Below, piece by piece: positions 36,523 to 49,932 of a stretch of DNA of 64,000 bases. The DNA comes from Candidatus Baltobacteraceae bacterium (GTDB taxonomy: Bacteria > Vulcanimicrobiota > Vulcanimicrobiia > Vulcanimicrobiales > Vulcanimicrobiaceae): the NCBI GenBank assembly GCA_036489885.1, contig DASXEW010000003.1:620001-684000 (forward strand). Direction: 5' to 3'. Positions within the stretch are counted from its first letter, which is position 1. Each line of letters begins with the position of its first letter. Under the pieces are notes generated by a model. It ran no database searches. It was not told the DNA's origin and was given only the letters and a program-made list of their open reading frames with translations. Position numbers and translations under genes: made by a program.

Positions 36523-37641
36523 GTGAAGTTTACTTGTAGCACTAAGGACATCGCCTCCGCGGTCGGCGCGGCGAGCAAGATCGTGAACGCGCATACGACG
36601 GTGCCGATACTCTCGAACGTCTTGCTGACCAGCGACGAAGGGCAGATTCGGGTACGGGCCACCGATCTCGAGCTCACGCTCGAGCACGCATTTCCGGCCG
36701 AAGTGCAAGAGGCCGGCGCGGTAACGATTCCGGCCAAGCTCTTCAGCGGTTACCTCGGTAATCTGCCGGCGGGGATGCTGGAACTGAGCGGCTCACCAAC
36801 GCGCGCAAGCGTCAAGGTAGAGCGTTCGAATTACGATTTTCACGCTCTGCCTGCGGACGAGTACCCCCCGTTGCCGCCCTCCCAAAAAGGCGCGACGTTC
36901 ACGCTTCCTGCCAAACGATTCCGGGAAGGCGTCAGCTCGACGATCTTCGCGGCATCCAGCGAGGAAGCACGCGGCGCCGTTTTAATGGGGACGCTGCTGG
37001 AGCTCGAAGGCTCGGCCCTCACGATGGTCGCGACCGACGGTTACCGTCTCGCGAAGTGGCAGACGACCCTTGAGGAACCGCACAAGGGAACTGCGCTCAA
37101 ATTCATCGTACCATCACGTGCGCTTGCCGAAGCCGCGCGCAATCTCGGCAGTGCCGAAAGCGTCACGCTCACGGCGTTGGGCACGCAGGGGAATCAGCTC
37201 TCGCTCACTGCGGGCGAAGTCACGATCGTCGTTCGGCTCGTCGACGGACAGTATCCGAACTACCAGCAAGTAATCCCGGCCAAGTTCGACCGCTCGACGA
37301 CCGTCAACACGAGCGCCCTCATCGGAGCCCTCCGTCGCGCCGAGCTCGTCGCGGGCGACCGCGCCAGCATGGTGAAGATGCAGGTGACCAATCAGAACCT
37401 AATCATCACCGCCAATTCCGATGTCGCAGGCAACGCTTTCGAGGAGCTCGAGGTCGAGCAAACCGGCGAGGATCTCACGATTGCGTTCAATGCACGGTAC
37501 CTGGTCGAGATACTGACCCACGTCGACTCGCCGCAATCAGTCATGGAGTTCTTGGGGCCGCTCTCACCGGCAGCGATCCGTCCGCTGGAACCGGTCTCGG
37601 GTAGCATGCTCCTGTACGTCTTGATGCCTCTGCGGCAATAA
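36523..37641 (+). CDS. dnaN: DNA polymerase III beta subunit (sliding clamp)
   Basis: Ring clamp tethering the replicative polymerase, 372 aa, built of three similar domains (first KFTCSTKDIASAVGAASKIV, VPILSNVLL; last ending SMLLYVLMPLRQ with the usual MPLR-type C-terminus that binds partners). GTG start at 36523. dnaA-dnaN-recF-gyrB order is retained. The stop at 37639-37641 is immediately followed by recF. Confidence 0.97.
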   Translation: MKFTCSTKDIASAVGAASKIVNAHTTVPILSNVLLTSDEGQIRVRATDLELTLEHAFPAEVQEAGAVTIPAKLFSGYLGNLPAGMLELSGSPTRASVKVERSNYDFHALPADEYPPLPPSQKGATFTLPAKRFREGVSSTIFAASSEEARGAVLMGTLLELEGSALTMVATDGYRLAKWQTTLEEPHKGTALKFIVPSRALAEAARNLGSAESVTLTALGTQGNQLSLTAGEVTIVVRLVDGQYPNYQQVIPAKFDRSTTVNTSALIGALRRAELVAGDRASMVKMQVTNQNLIITANSDVAGNAFEELEVEQTGEDLTIAFNARYLVEILTHVDSPQSVMEFLGPLSPAAIRPLEPVSGSMLLYVLMPLRQ

Positions 37642-37642
37642 G

Positions 37643-38739
37643 CTGCAGCTCGAGCACCTCGCTCTCGCGAACCTGCGCAACTACGCGTCGCTGGAATGGA
37701 CGCCGGCGCCGGGTCTAAATTTGCTCGTCGGCACGAACGCGCAAGGCAAGAGTAATCTGCTCGAATCGATCGCGATGCTCGCAACGGGGAAGTCTTTTCG
37801 GACTGCGCGGGAAAGCGAACTCATCCGTTTCGGTCAAGCACTCGGCAGCGTCGTCGGAGCTGCTCGCGTCGCCGCCGGCAAGCTGAATCTCGCGTGCACG
37901 ATTGCCGCAAGCGCGGGCGGCACGCGAAAAACCTACACGCTCAACGGCGAAAGTGTCCGATACGCCCGGTTTCTCGGCAGCGTCAAAGTCGTCGCGTTCG
38001 TTCCCTCCGATCTCGGTCTCGTTTCCGGTGCGCCATCACAGCGTCGTGCAATGCTGAACGAAGCACTCTCGCAAGCCGATCGCCGCTACTATCACGCGCT
38101 CGCACGCTACCGCAAAGCAATACTGCAAAAAAATGCGCTCTTGCGTGCGGCCGGCCCGGGTGCCGATTCGGAGTTGTTGGCAATTTACGACGGGGTGATG
38201 GGCGACAGCGGGACCGAGATCGTCTTGGCGCGGCGTCATTACTTGGTTGCGCTCGGTGAGGCCGCGGCGAGCGTCTACGGGCACTGGATTCCGAGTGAAC
38301 GCTTTGCGCTGCGTTATGTCCCGGACGTGAGCGTCGATACGCCGACGTCTGACGGCGTTCGCAACGCGTTCGAGACGCGGCTCCGCGAGCAGCGTCCGGC
38401 CGAGCTTTCTCGAAGAAGAAGTCTTGTGGGCCCGCACCGCGACGAGATCGAGCTCTTACTGGACGGCGAAGCACTCGCGCGTTTCGGCTCGCAGGGGCAA
38501 CAGCGTACCGCCGTTCTGGCGCTCAAACTGGGTGAATACGCGGTCTTGCGCGATATCGCGGGTGAAGCGCCGGTTCTCTTGCTCGACGACGTTCTCTCCG
38601 AGCTCGACACCCAGCGGTCTGCGGCTTTCCTTGCCGGTTTGGAAGGCCTCGAACAAGTCTTCGTGTCCGCGACGCATCTGCCCGAGCGTACGGCCTCCGG
38701 TGCAACGACGTGGCGGATCGAAGCTGCGAGCGTCGTGCA

Positions 38740-38746
<7 letters not shown>
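37643..38746 (+). CDS. recF: DNA replication/repair protein RecF, apparent CTG start
   Basis: SMC-like ATPase loading RecA at gaps, 367 aa. Walker A GTNAQGKSNLLE, signature GSQGQQRTAVLALKLGE, Walker B VLLLDDVLSELD. The conserved N-terminus QLEHLALANLRNYASLEW is open from CTG at 37643, 1 nt after the dnaN stop; back to an in-frame TGA at 37622-37624 there is no ATG, GTG or TTG, and the first canonical codon is TTG 37721, only just before Walker A, which would remove the first beta strands. I therefore use CTG. No clear ribosome-binding site; coupling to dnaN termination is likely. Confidence 0.92.
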
Positions 38747-41498
<2,752 letters not shown>

Positions 41499-41570
41499 AT
41501 TCCCTTAGAATCTCAGCGTTTTCCCAGGGCTTTCAAAGTCTTTCGGGGCTCGCTGCTGAAGAGCAGCAGC

Positions 41571-44500
41571 ATGCGCAACCGCTGGCGCAAAGCCGCAATA
41601 TGGGTGGCGGCGATCGTGCTACTCGCGACTACTGGCTGGTTTGCACGTTTCACATTGCTGCGCGCCGCGCTCGAAGGCGGCGTGGCGCTCGCGACTGGTT
41701 ACCATTTGCGGATCGGAAGCTTACATGCTGCCGGCGGTCACCTCATCTTGCACGACGTGCATCTCTCGCGCCGCAGCGATCGTGTTCTGGACGTCGACCT
41801 CGTCGACGTCGGTTATGTTCTTCGTGATCTCTTGCCCGGAGGCAAACGCCGTTATGGTCTGACCGGCGTTGCCTTGCAACGGCCACGCCTCTACGTCATT
41901 CGCAGGACGGATGGCTCGTTCAACATCTCGCTCCCTCACTCGCAGACGCAACCCGGTGGTCCCGCAGTGCCGCTCATCATGCTGGCGCGTGCAACAAACG
42001 GAAGCATCGATATGATCGACGACAACAACCTCGATCCGTCGGCGCACCATCTACAAGTGCAGAACATTAATTTTTGGGCGCGCGTCGATTCCGGCGCACT
42101 GACGCGCTATCGCGTCGACGGAGCGCTCGCAGTCGAAGGTCATACTTACCCCGTGCACGCTCAAGCGACGATCGACGTCGACCGCGGCTATGCGATGCAG
42201 CGCGTGCGCGCGGCGGACATCCCGATTCGCGGCCTCGGAAACTTCTTGATCAACTCCGGCGTCGCGTTGATTCAACGCGGCGATCTCCGCAATCTCGACC
42301 TTCGCGTCTATGCGCTCAACGTGCGCCCGAACGTTCCGTTCGCGTACCATCTCGCCGGTGGCGCGCGTCTGACCGGTATCGGCGTGAAGCTCGACGTGCT
42401 GACGCAGACCGTGGAGGATCTGCATGGTGGGCTGTTGTTCGACGACGACACGATCGTCTCACCGAAGATGACCGGACGCATCGGTGCAACGCCGCTCGTG
42501 CTCGCAGGCGGAATGTATGATTTCTCGGTGCCGAAATTCCGATTGGCGGTGCTCACGCACGAAGACCTGCGCATCTTGCACCGCGACTTCAACTTCTTGC
42601 GCACCGAGCCGCTCTCGGGCCAACTCGCCGCCGCGTGCATGCTCGAGGGTGAGATCGGCGATCCGTTGATTCTCGCCGACGCAACGGCCAAGCAGGTCTA
42701 CTACAAAGCGATCCCCGTGCGCAATTTTCGCGCGACGATCGCCTATCACCGCGGGATGGTTTTCGCGGGGAACGTGCGCGCACGTGTGGGTGATGTTCAA
42801 ACGCGTGTCGCCGGGCGTTTTCTTGTCGGAGGGAAAGACGTCGATTCCGAGCTGGCGCTGAGCGCCGATGCACCGCCCGGCCGCATGCCGTATCTCGATC
42901 GCATCGCGCCGCGGGCGCGTACCCACGTCACGATCACCGGCGCGGGACTCAACCTGCTTCTCGATACGCACGCGGTTTTGAACGCAACCGGCCCAGGTGA
43001 AAACGTCAGCGGTACCTTTTCGCTCAACCCGCAAGGCGTGGGAGAGCTGTCGGCCTTTCACGTGCGGCAGGCCCAAGGCGGCGTCGACGGTGCGTTCATG
43101 ATGGACCGCGAGCACGGCTCGAGCGCGCTATGGTTGAACGCAGCCGGTCTGCGCATCTACCCGGCAATTCCGGCGGCCGCGCTCGAAGGGGTCGAGCTGC
43201 CGGGCTTTCCGCCGATCACCGGACTCTTCGACGGACAAGTTGCGGGCGTCGATGTTAATGGACACGTGATCTTGATCGGCAAAGGCCTTGCGATGCACGC
43301 GAACTTTCAAGGCGTTCCAATTGCACGAGCGCGCGCCGAGTTCGGCGGACCGATCGATCGTCTCGCGCTCGGAGGCATCGACGCGTACGGTGAGTTCGGA
43401 CATTTCGTCGGACGCGGTGCATTGCGGTCACCGGGATTCGCGTTTGCGGGTAATTTAGACGGAACGCTTCAGGGAATGCAGCGCTGGACCGGTAATCTCG
43501 GCGCCTTCGGCGGCGTGCACGGACCGGTCGCGGTGTTGTCGGATGGAACCAACACGCTGGTTCAGACGCCGGGCGTGGGATTGCAAAACGGCCGCATTCA
43601 TGGCGTGCCGATGCAGCGCATTGAAGGAACGTTTGCGGTCAAACCGTCCGGTATCGTCGTGTACGCCGCTGCCGCCGACGTCGCCGGCGGGCGGGCCGTC
43701 GCGCGCGGAAACAGCCGCGACGGCATTGCGCTCGCCACCGCAGGCCTCAGCGCAAGTAACTTACGCTCCGCGGGCTTGCCGGTATCGCGCGGCGTGATCA
43801 TCGGGACGGGCGAGTTGAAGTTGACGGGGCCGCACGAGGACACTCTAGCGTTTGACGGGAGCCTTGCACTCGACGATGGACGCGTGCTCGGACGCCGCAT
43901 CAACGGCAGCGCCAACATTGCGCTTTTCGACAACTCACTCGCCATCACTTCAGGTTCGGTCGCGCTCGCGCACGCGCTGACATTCGTCGACGGTCGCATC
44001 AGCGATCTTGGATCGCTTCCGCACTACGACGTGCATGCGAACTTGGGTTACGCAGATCTCGGCACGCTTGCACACGAGTTCCGGTTCCCCGTTCCCTATC
44101 TGCAGGGTTTCGCCACGGGCGACGTTCAGCTGCGCGGCTCGGGCAACTCGCCGACGGTGAGCGGTGCTATGCAGATCCCGATCGGCTCGCTCAACGGCCT
44201 CGCGTTTGAAGACATGCGCGCGCTCGTCGACGTTCGAGGCGACGCGATCAAAGCCGACGGCAAGGTGAGAGTCGGTTCGACGCGAGCGAACTTCGGCGTC
44301 TTTTCCGGAAGCGGTCTTGGCGCACGCATCGATTCCGACGATGCCGATCTCGCGGACTTCAACGATTTCTTTCCACGCGCGGGCACATTCTCCGGACGCG
44401 GCAGCGTGCACGCGCATTTCGCGCGCAATAAAGATATCGTAGCCAGCGACGGCAACGTCGATCTTCGTGACTTTCATTATCTCGCGTTTCCGTTCGGCGA

Positions 44501-46790
44501 TACAAAAGCAACCTGGAGCGGCGTCAACGGGGACATCGCGGGGAACGTGCACGTCGCCGGCCTCGGCGGCTCGCTGGACGCCGGCGGCAGTATCGTCGTG
44601 CCGAAGGCAACCAAGCTCGCGAATATTGCAAGCGCAACGAGCGTCGACATCCACGGGACGGCGCGCAACATCGACTTGGACGTTTGGCTTCCCGCGGCCG
44701 GTTACACGCCGCCGGTCTTCGGCCACGTGAATGCATCCGGCGCGATACGCGGACGCTACCCGGCGCTCGCGCTCGATCTCGACGGCGAGATGGACGATGC
44801 GCGCATCGGTCGCGTGCCGATCGATCGAATCCGCATCTCTGCCGCCGCGCAAGGCGGCCCCGGTCAGGCGATGCGCACGGAGATTCGCTCGGCAGACATT
44901 TCACTAGCGGGCATCGAGTTGCACGGTAAAGGTTCGATCGGATTTCGTTCGCAGGATCCGCTCTCGCTCGACCTGGATGCGCACGCCGCGAGCTTAGGCG
45001 ATGTGATCGCCCGATTGACCGGTAAACCGTATGACTTGGACGGTGTCGGCGACGTTCACGTCGCGCTGCGCGGAACACCGGCAAATCCGAACGCGCAGGC
45101 TACGTTGACGATCGCTCCGCTTCGCATTTCGCGCTTGCAGATTCCGAGTATCAGCGGCACGGCAGTGATCGACCGTGAGCGGGTTTCGCTGCGCGACACG
45201 ACCGTGAATCTGCCGTCCGGTAAGATCTCGCTTAGTGGCGGCGCGCCGCTGATTGCCGGACCAAACGGGATCCCGCCGACGCTTCCGCTGTCCTTCGATC
45301 TCGCATTTGACGGCATCGGGATGGATCAATTCGCGATCCTCGGCCCGCCGCGCACAAAGCTCGAGGGCGTCCTGGACGGCGACGTTAAGGTACGGGGCAC
45401 CGTCAGTGCGCCGCGCCTCTCGGGCGCCATGCAGCTGAGCGGCGGCGGCTACAGCGGACCGATTGAGACGATGCCGATCAAAGGCGTCGACGCCGCGCTG
45501 GCCTTCAATGAAACGTCGGCGACGCTCTCACGCTTCGTAGCCTCGATCGGCGGCGGGACCCTGAGCGGCACCGGGTCTCTCGAGCTGCCGAGCGTGAGCG
45601 GCCCGCCCCACTATTCGGTGTCCTTCATCGCGAACGCCATCCGCATGGCTTTCCCGCGGTACGGATCGTTCCGTGCTGACGGATCCGTCGCGCTCGAGAG
45701 AGGTCCGACCCATGGCGGAGCGCTGACCGGCGACGTGCGGATTTCGGACGCCTCGATCCCTCTGAACGACTTTTTGCGCGCCGGTGCCGCGGCTCCCGCG
45801 AACGGGGCATTCACGCTGATCAGCCCCACCGCGAAGCCCGCCGCCGCCAGTCCTCAGTCCATCCTGGCGGCTCTCTCGGTCCCGGACTGGCTGGGCGATC
45901 TTGGCCTGAATCTGCGACTCGAGGCCGGCGACCACGTGCGAATCCGCTCGCCGATCCTTGATATCGGGGGCAAGGGCGCGGTGCAGATCGCCGGGCGCCT
46001 CGGCGATCCGACCATGGCCGGCGAGCTCGACGCGACGCCCGGAGGCTCGCTCTTCCTGAACCGGGCCTTCAAGTTGCAGGAGGCATCCGTCCGTTTCTCG
46101 CCCACAAACGGTATTGCGCCCGCTCTCTACGCGCGGGCAACGACGCAGATACAGCCGGTCGGCGGCTTTCAACCGATCGACGTTACCGTTACCGCGCAGG
46201 GTTTGATTCCGGACATCAAACTCTCGTACGCCTCGAATCCGCCCTACGACGAGGGCACAATCGTCGGATTGCTCTTCAATGCAACCGCACTCGGCGCATC
46301 AGTAGGATCGCTCAATGCATTTGCGCCGACGACAAATATTCTCTTGCCGCCAAACGCATTTGAACAAACACCCGGCGGAACGTTCGCGCTCTCTCAGGAA
46401 GCTTCAACCTTGATCAACGCACAATTCACTGCGCGCCTGCTGGCGCCGATCGAACAGGGCCTCGGCTCCGCGTTCGGCCTCTCTGATCTTTCCATTAACG
46501 TCGCACCGACGGGAAGCGTCGGCGTTCAGGCGCGTCGTCTGCTCGGGAACAATATTTCGGCGCTTTACGGCACGTCATTGCAGTATCCGTATCGCATGAC
46601 ATTCGGATTAGAATCGCGCCCGACACCTGAGACGTCGGTGGTGTTCACCGCTTTCTCGCAGCAGGGACTATATGCGTTCGGCGAGGTAAAGCCGGACTCG
46701 TATCTTAGCGCAAACCCTCTGCTAGGATCGGCCGCAGACGTTGGGGGGACATACGGCTTCACCGTGAATATCCAGCGTCGTTCCCACTGA
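41571..46790 (+). CDS. tamB: TamB-like AsmA-family envelope protein
   Basis: 1739-residue protein with one N-terminal helix (about 8-27, AAIWVAAIVLLATTGWFARF) and a very long run of beta strands, expected to form a hydrophobic groove bridging the two membranes for phospholipid transport and OMP assembly. The C-terminal DUF490 domain is clear: GGSLFLNRAFKLQEASVRF, VTAQGLIPDIKLSY, GLLFNATALG, ALYGTSLQYPYRMTFGLE. ATG at 41571; a hairpin CTGCTG-aaga-GCAGCAG sits right before it with GAAGAG in the loop. Immediately upstream of bamA, as in other diderms outside Proteobacteria. Confidence 0.92.
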   Translation: MRNRWRKAAIWVAAIVLLATTGWFARFTLLRAALEGGVALATGYHLRIGSLHAAGGHLILHDVHLSRRSDRVLDVDLVDVGYVLRDLLPGGKRRYGLTGVALQRPRLYVIRRTDGSFNISLPHSQTQPGGPAVPLIMLARATNGSIDMIDDNNLDPSAHHLQVQNINFWARVDSGALTRYRVDGALAVEGHTYPVHAQATIDVDRGYAMQRVRAADIPIRGLGNFLINSGVALIQRGDLRNLDLRVYALNVRPNVPFAYHLAGGARLTGIGVKLDVLTQTVEDLHGGLLFDDDTIVSPKMTGRIGATPLVLAGGMYDFSVPKFRLAVLTHEDLRILHRDFNFLRTEPLSGQLAAACMLEGEIGDPLILADATAKQVYYKAIPVRNFRATIAYHRGMVFAGNVRARVGDVQTRVAGRFLVGGKDVDSELALSADAPPGRMPYLDRIAPRARTHVTITGAGLNLLLDTHAVLNATGPGENVSGTFSLNPQGVGELSAFHVRQAQGGVDGAFMMDREHGSSALWLNAAGLRIYPAIPAAALEGVELPGFPPITGLFDGQVAGVDVNGHVILIGKGLAMHANFQGVPIARARAEFGGPIDRLALGGIDAYGEFGHFVGRGALRSPGFAFAGNLDGTLQGMQRWTGNLGAFGGVHGPVAVLSDGTNTLVQTPGVGLQNGRIHGVPMQRIEGTFAVKPSGIVVYAAAADVAGGRAVARGNSRDGIALATAGLSASNLRSAGLPVSRGVIIGTGELKLTGPHEDTLAFDGSLALDDGRVLGRRINGSANIALFDNSLAITSGSVALAHALTFVDGRISDLGSLPHYDVHANLGYADLGTLAHEFRFPVPYLQGFATGDVQLRGSGNSPTVSGAMQIPIGSLNGLAFEDMRALVDVRGDAIKADGKVRVGSTRANFGVFSGSGLGARIDSDDADLADFNDFFPRAGTFSGRGSVHAHFARNKDIVASDGNVDLRDFHYLAFPFGDTKATWSGVNGDIAGNVHVAGLGGSLDAGGSIVVPKATKLANIASATSVDIHGTARNIDLDVWLPAAGYTPPVFGHVNASGAIRGRYPALALDLDGEMDDARIGRVPIDRIRISAAAQGGPGQAMRTEIRSADISLAGIELHGKGSIGFRSQDPLSLDLDAHAASLGDVIARLTGKPYDLDGVGDVHVALRGTPANPNAQATLTIAPLRISRLQIPSISGTAVIDRERVSLRDTTVNLPSGKISLSGGAPLIAGPNGIPPTLPLSFDLAFDGIGMDQFAILGPPRTKLEGVLDGDVKVRGTVSAPRLSGAMQLSGGGYSGPIETMPIKGVDAALAFNETSATLSRFVASIGGGTLSGTGSLELPSVSGPPHYSVSFIANAIRMAFPRYGSFRADGSVALERGPTHGGALTGDVRISDASIPLNDFLRAGAAAPANGAFTLISPTAKPAAASPQSILAALSVPDWLGDLGLNLRLEAGDHVRIRSPILDIGGKGAVQIAGRLGDPTMAGELDATPGGSLFLNRAFKLQEASVRFSPTNGIAPALYARATTQIQPVGGFQPIDVTVTAQGLIPDIKLSYASNPPYDEGTIVGLLFNATALGASVGSLNAFAPTTNILLPPNAFEQTPGGTFALSQEASTLINAQFTARLLAPIEQGLGSAFGLSDLSINVAPTGSVGVQARRLLGNNISALYGTSLQYPYRMTFGLESRPTPETSVVFTAFSQQGLYAFGEVKPDSYLSANPLLGSAADVGGTYGFTVNIQRRSH

Positions 46791-46801
46791 AATGATCCGT
46801 A

Positions 46802-49111
46802 TTGATTGATCGTATAGTGCGCGTGCACGCGCTTCGCGTCATCTTCTCCTTGGTCGCTTTGGTCGCGATGCTCGCGCCGGCGACTGTCGTCGTTGACGCG
46901 CAAACGCCGAACGCTCCCAAGGTCGTAGCGGTCTCCGTGACCGGAAACGTGCACGTCCCCACGGATCGCATTCTTTCGGTCGTCAAGACCAAAGTCGGAG
47001 AACCGTTCGACGAGCGTACCGTGCAAGAAGATCTTGCAAATATTTTTGCGCTCGGTTATTTCACGGATCAAGTTCCGCCGGTGATTCAACAACGTCCCGA
47101 CGGCATCGCAATCACGTTCCGCGTCATTGAGAATCCCGTCGTGACGAAAGTTCTCTTTGACGGAAACGCGCACGTGCCGGCCGACACCTTGCTGGCGTTG
47201 ATGGACACTGCCGTCGGACAAGTCTTCAACAGCAACACTTTCCATCAAGACGTCTTGAAGATCAATTCGTATTACAACAAGATCGGGTACGGCGGCCAGC
47301 TCGCGACGCACGTGCCGGATCTTTCGATCACGCCGGCCGGCATCCTGACGCTGAAGATTCAAGAAGGTCTCATCGTTCGCAACGTCATCATCGTCGAACC
47401 GCCGAACGCCGATCCGCTCTTGAAGCCGAGCATCATTTTACCGGTACTCTCGGTGAAGCGCGGGCAACCGTATTCGGAAGACTTGCGCGACAAAGACTTC
47501 GCGAGCCTGAAGAGCTTGTACGAGAAGTTCGATCTCCAGATCGGCGATTTGGAAGCGGGCATCGATCCATCGACGGTCGACACGAAGGCGGGCACGGCGG
47601 ACGTCCGTTACAGCATCTCGGTCGCGCGCGTCGGTGCAATCGAGATCACCGGAAATACGAAGACGCATGACGACGTCGTTCGCCGCGAGCTGCGCATGCA
47701 TGTCGGCGACGTCATCACGCAGTCCGCGCTCAAGCGCGACTACCAGCGCTTGAACAACTTGGGCTTTTTCGAGAAGGTCGATTTTGCGGCCAAGCCCGGT
47801 CCCGATCCGAAGAAGCCCGCATACATCACGGTCGATTGGAACGTCAAGGAACAGCGCACCGGCACGGCCACGGTCGGCGCGGGTTATTCCGGCGGCCTGA
47901 CCGGTACCGGTTTGACCGGCAACGTTTCGTATTCTGAAAACAACATCAACGGAACGGGCGACGGCGCCAGCATCCGTGTCGAGAAAGGTGCGCGTTACGG
48001 CGACGCGCAGCTCTCGTTCTCGATTCCGTATTTCGGTAAGACCGAAAAATCGCAGCGTTACTCGGTTGGCGGCACCATCTTCACGAACGCGCAGACCAAC
48101 TACTACCCGGTCTATTCGATTCCGAACGGCTCGGGCTCGAACGTCATCGGCAGCGGCGGTGGCGGCTCGTTGATCGGCGGCGGCGGCATTCTGGGCGCAA
48201 TTCCGGTGACGCTCGTCCCGCTGGATGCGAACAATCCGGCGTTCGTCAACGGTGTCGTCTCGACGTACAAGGCTGCATCTGCGGGCGTGACGTTCAACGT
48301 AGGGCGCCGCTTCTCGGACTACTTCCGTGTTAGCGGCGGACTCAACATCGAGCAGGTCAGCTCGAGCGTCACCGTGCCTGCACCGTATTTCTTCTCGAAC
48401 GGCACATCGACGTTTGCTCCCGGCATAACGACGCCGATCAACGAGCTGTTCGGCGGCTCGGTTTCCGGTTCGGAAGCGCTCGGCGTCAACGCGCCGTCGA
48501 TTGCCAATCTTAGCTCGACCAAGCCCTACAATCTGCGCAGCGTCGTACTCGGCATGAGTGAAGATACGCGCGATGACGTGTTCAATCCGCGAACCGGAGT
48601 CAACGCGTCGTTCAGCGAGGAGGTGAGCGCCTCGATCTTCACGTCGCAGTTCAACTACACGAAGACGACGCTCGATGTCGCGAAGTTCCTCCCGGTGTTC
48701 AGCAATTGGACGTTCGGTCTGCACGGCGTCTTCGGCGGGAGCACGGGTGCGATACCCCCGAACGGCCTCTACACGTTCTCCGACCAGCAACTGCGCGGGT
48801 ACAATACGGTCTTCTACGGGACCGATGAGGCCTTGTTTCAAGCCGAGCTACGCATCCCGGTCAGCAAGGACCGCAAGTTCACGATCGCCCTCTTCACCGA
48901 CGACGGCGGCGTGTTGATCCGCGGAGCTCAGCCGATATACAACGCCTTCGGAACCCTGATCGTGGACCCGGGTCGCTTCACGTTCTATCCGGATGCCGGT
49001 GTCGGGTTGCGCTTTGACGTCCCACAGCTTGGGCTGCGGACGCTCCGCCTCGACTTTGCCCGCGGCAACCAGGGCTTCCACACTGCTTTTGGAATCGGAC
49101 AGAGCTTTTGA
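46802..49111 (+). CDS. bamA: Outer-membrane assembly factor BamA (Omp85)
   Basis: 769 aa. Signal peptide (LRVIFSLVALVAMLAPATVV), POTRA repeats (VVAVSVTGNVHVPTDRI, VVTKVLFDGNAHVPADTL, VGAIEITGNTKTHDDVV and two less clear), then a 16-strand barrel with TATVGAGYSGGLTGTGL and the lid-locking LRGYN (VRGF equivalent). Ends GIGQSF with the terminal Phe typical of outer-membrane proteins. TTG start at 46802 (GTG 46817 is an alternative). Inserts beta-barrels; lies between tamB and three Skp-like genes. Confidence 0.95.
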   Translation: MIDRIVRVHALRVIFSLVALVAMLAPATVVVDAQTPNAPKVVAVSVTGNVHVPTDRILSVVKTKVGEPFDERTVQEDLANIFALGYFTDQVPPVIQQRPDGIAITFRVIENPVVTKVLFDGNAHVPADTLLALMDTAVGQVFNSNTFHQDVLKINSYYNKIGYGGQLATHVPDLSITPAGILTLKIQEGLIVRNVIIVEPPNADPLLKPSIILPVLSVKRGQPYSEDLRDKDFASLKSLYEKFDLQIGDLEAGIDPSTVDTKAGTADVRYSISVARVGAIEITGNTKTHDDVVRRELRMHVGDVITQSALKRDYQRLNNLGFFEKVDFAAKPGPDPKKPAYITVDWNVKEQRTGTATVGAGYSGGLTGTGLTGNVSYSENNINGTGDGASIRVEKGARYGDAQLSFSIPYFGKTEKSQRYSVGGTIFTNAQTNYYPVYSIPNGSGSNVIGSGGGGSLIGGGGILGAIPVTLVPLDANNPAFVNGVVSTYKAASAGVTFNVGRRFSDYFRVSGGLNIEQVSSSVTVPAPYFFSNGTSTFAPGITTPINELFGGSVSGSEALGVNAPSIANLSSTKPYNLRSVVLGMSEDTRDDVFNPRTGVNASFSEEVSASIFTSQFNYTKTTLDVAKFLPVFSNWTFGLHGVFGGSTGAIPPNGLYTFSDQQLRGYNTVFYGTDEALFQAELRIPVSKDRKFTIALFTDDGGVLIRGAQPIYNAFGTLIVDPGRFTFYPDAGVGLRFDVPQLGLRTLRLDFARGNQGFHTAFGIGQSF

Positions 49112-49926
49112 GAATACGAATGCCTCGAGCCTACAAGCTCGCCCTCGCCGTCCTCCTTGCCGTTGTGACGTTCGGTGCGCCAGCGGTGCTGGCTGCCGAC
49201 GTCAACGACATCGGTTTTCTCGACCAAGGCGCGCTTGCGAACTTGCAGTCATTCCAAAATGCCAACAAGCAGATGGCGTCATTTCGCGCCAATCTGCAAA
49301 AGCAATTCGTGGGCCGCGCGCGCAAGGCGCGCTCGCAACAAGATCAGGCAAACCTCGCAAATGAATTCCAAAGCCGGCTGGCCGACGAGCAGAAGCGCTT
49401 GTTCGGACCGCTCTTCGCGGCCGCGCAAACGGCTGTCGCATCGGTCGCATCGAGCAAAGGCCTCTCCGTCGTCGTCGACAAGCGCATCATGATCATCGGC
49501 GGGCAAGATATCACCAAGAACGTGATGGATCTCCTGAGCAGCCCGGGTGCGCCGGTGCCGCCGGTTAGCACGCCGCCGCCCTCAACCGTCGGATGGGTCG
49601 ATCAAACGCAGATCGATCAGCTCGATCAGTTCAAGAACGCGCAACAGCAGTTCCTCAAATTCGGTCAGGACGAGCGCGGAAGCATTCAAGACAAGCTCAA
49701 AGGCGTGAAAACCGACGCCGACCGCAACAAGATCTACGCCGACTATCAAAAAGCGATCGACGATGAACGCGCCAAGATTGTAACGCCGCTCGTCGATCAG
49801 ACGCGAGCTGCCATCGAGCAGGTCGCCAAGAAGAAAGGTTTGCTGCTCGTCATCGATCGCAGCAATCTGATCTTCGGAGGGACCGACGTCACCTCTGACG
49901 TCCTCGCCGTCCTCAAAAAGAGCTAA
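49108..49926 (+). CDS. Periplasmic OmpH/Skp-like chaperone, duplicated domain
   Basis: 272 aa with a signal peptide (KLALAVLLAVVTFGAPAVLA). Two tandem Skp-like units: each has a helical arm (FRANLQKQFVGRARKARSQQ; FLKFGQDERGSIQDKLKGV) and ends in the OmpH strand motif with GLSVVVDKRIMIIGGQDITK or GLLLVIDRSNLIFGGTDVT. In Skp one such unit per chain trimerises; here one chain carries two. The TTG at 49108 overlaps the bamA TGA; an ATG at 49120 is equally possible. Position after bamA supports OMP chaperoning. Confidence 0.85.
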   Translation: MRIRMPRAYKLALAVLLAVVTFGAPAVLAADVNDIGFLDQGALANLQSFQNANKQMASFRANLQKQFVGRARKARSQQDQANLANEFQSRLADEQKRLFGPLFAAAQTAVASVASSKGLSVVVDKRIMIIGGQDITKNVMDLLSSPGAPVPPVSTPPPSTVGWVDQTQIDQLDQFKNAQQQFLKFGQDERGSIQDKLKGVKTDADRNKIYADYQKAIDDERAKIVTPLVDQTRAAIEQVAKKKGLLLVIDRSNLIFGGTDVTSDVLAVLKKS

Positions 49927-49932
49927 CCTGCC

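Noticed and set aside
43950-44852. Minus-strand open frame opposite tamB
   Set aside because: Antisense shadow; periodic composition follows the tamB codons.
47438-48841. Long minus-strand open frame (467 codons) opposite bamA
   Set aside because: Lies wholly antisense to a clearly real bamA; Arg-rich with no family similarity, a typical shadow in G+C-rich DNA.
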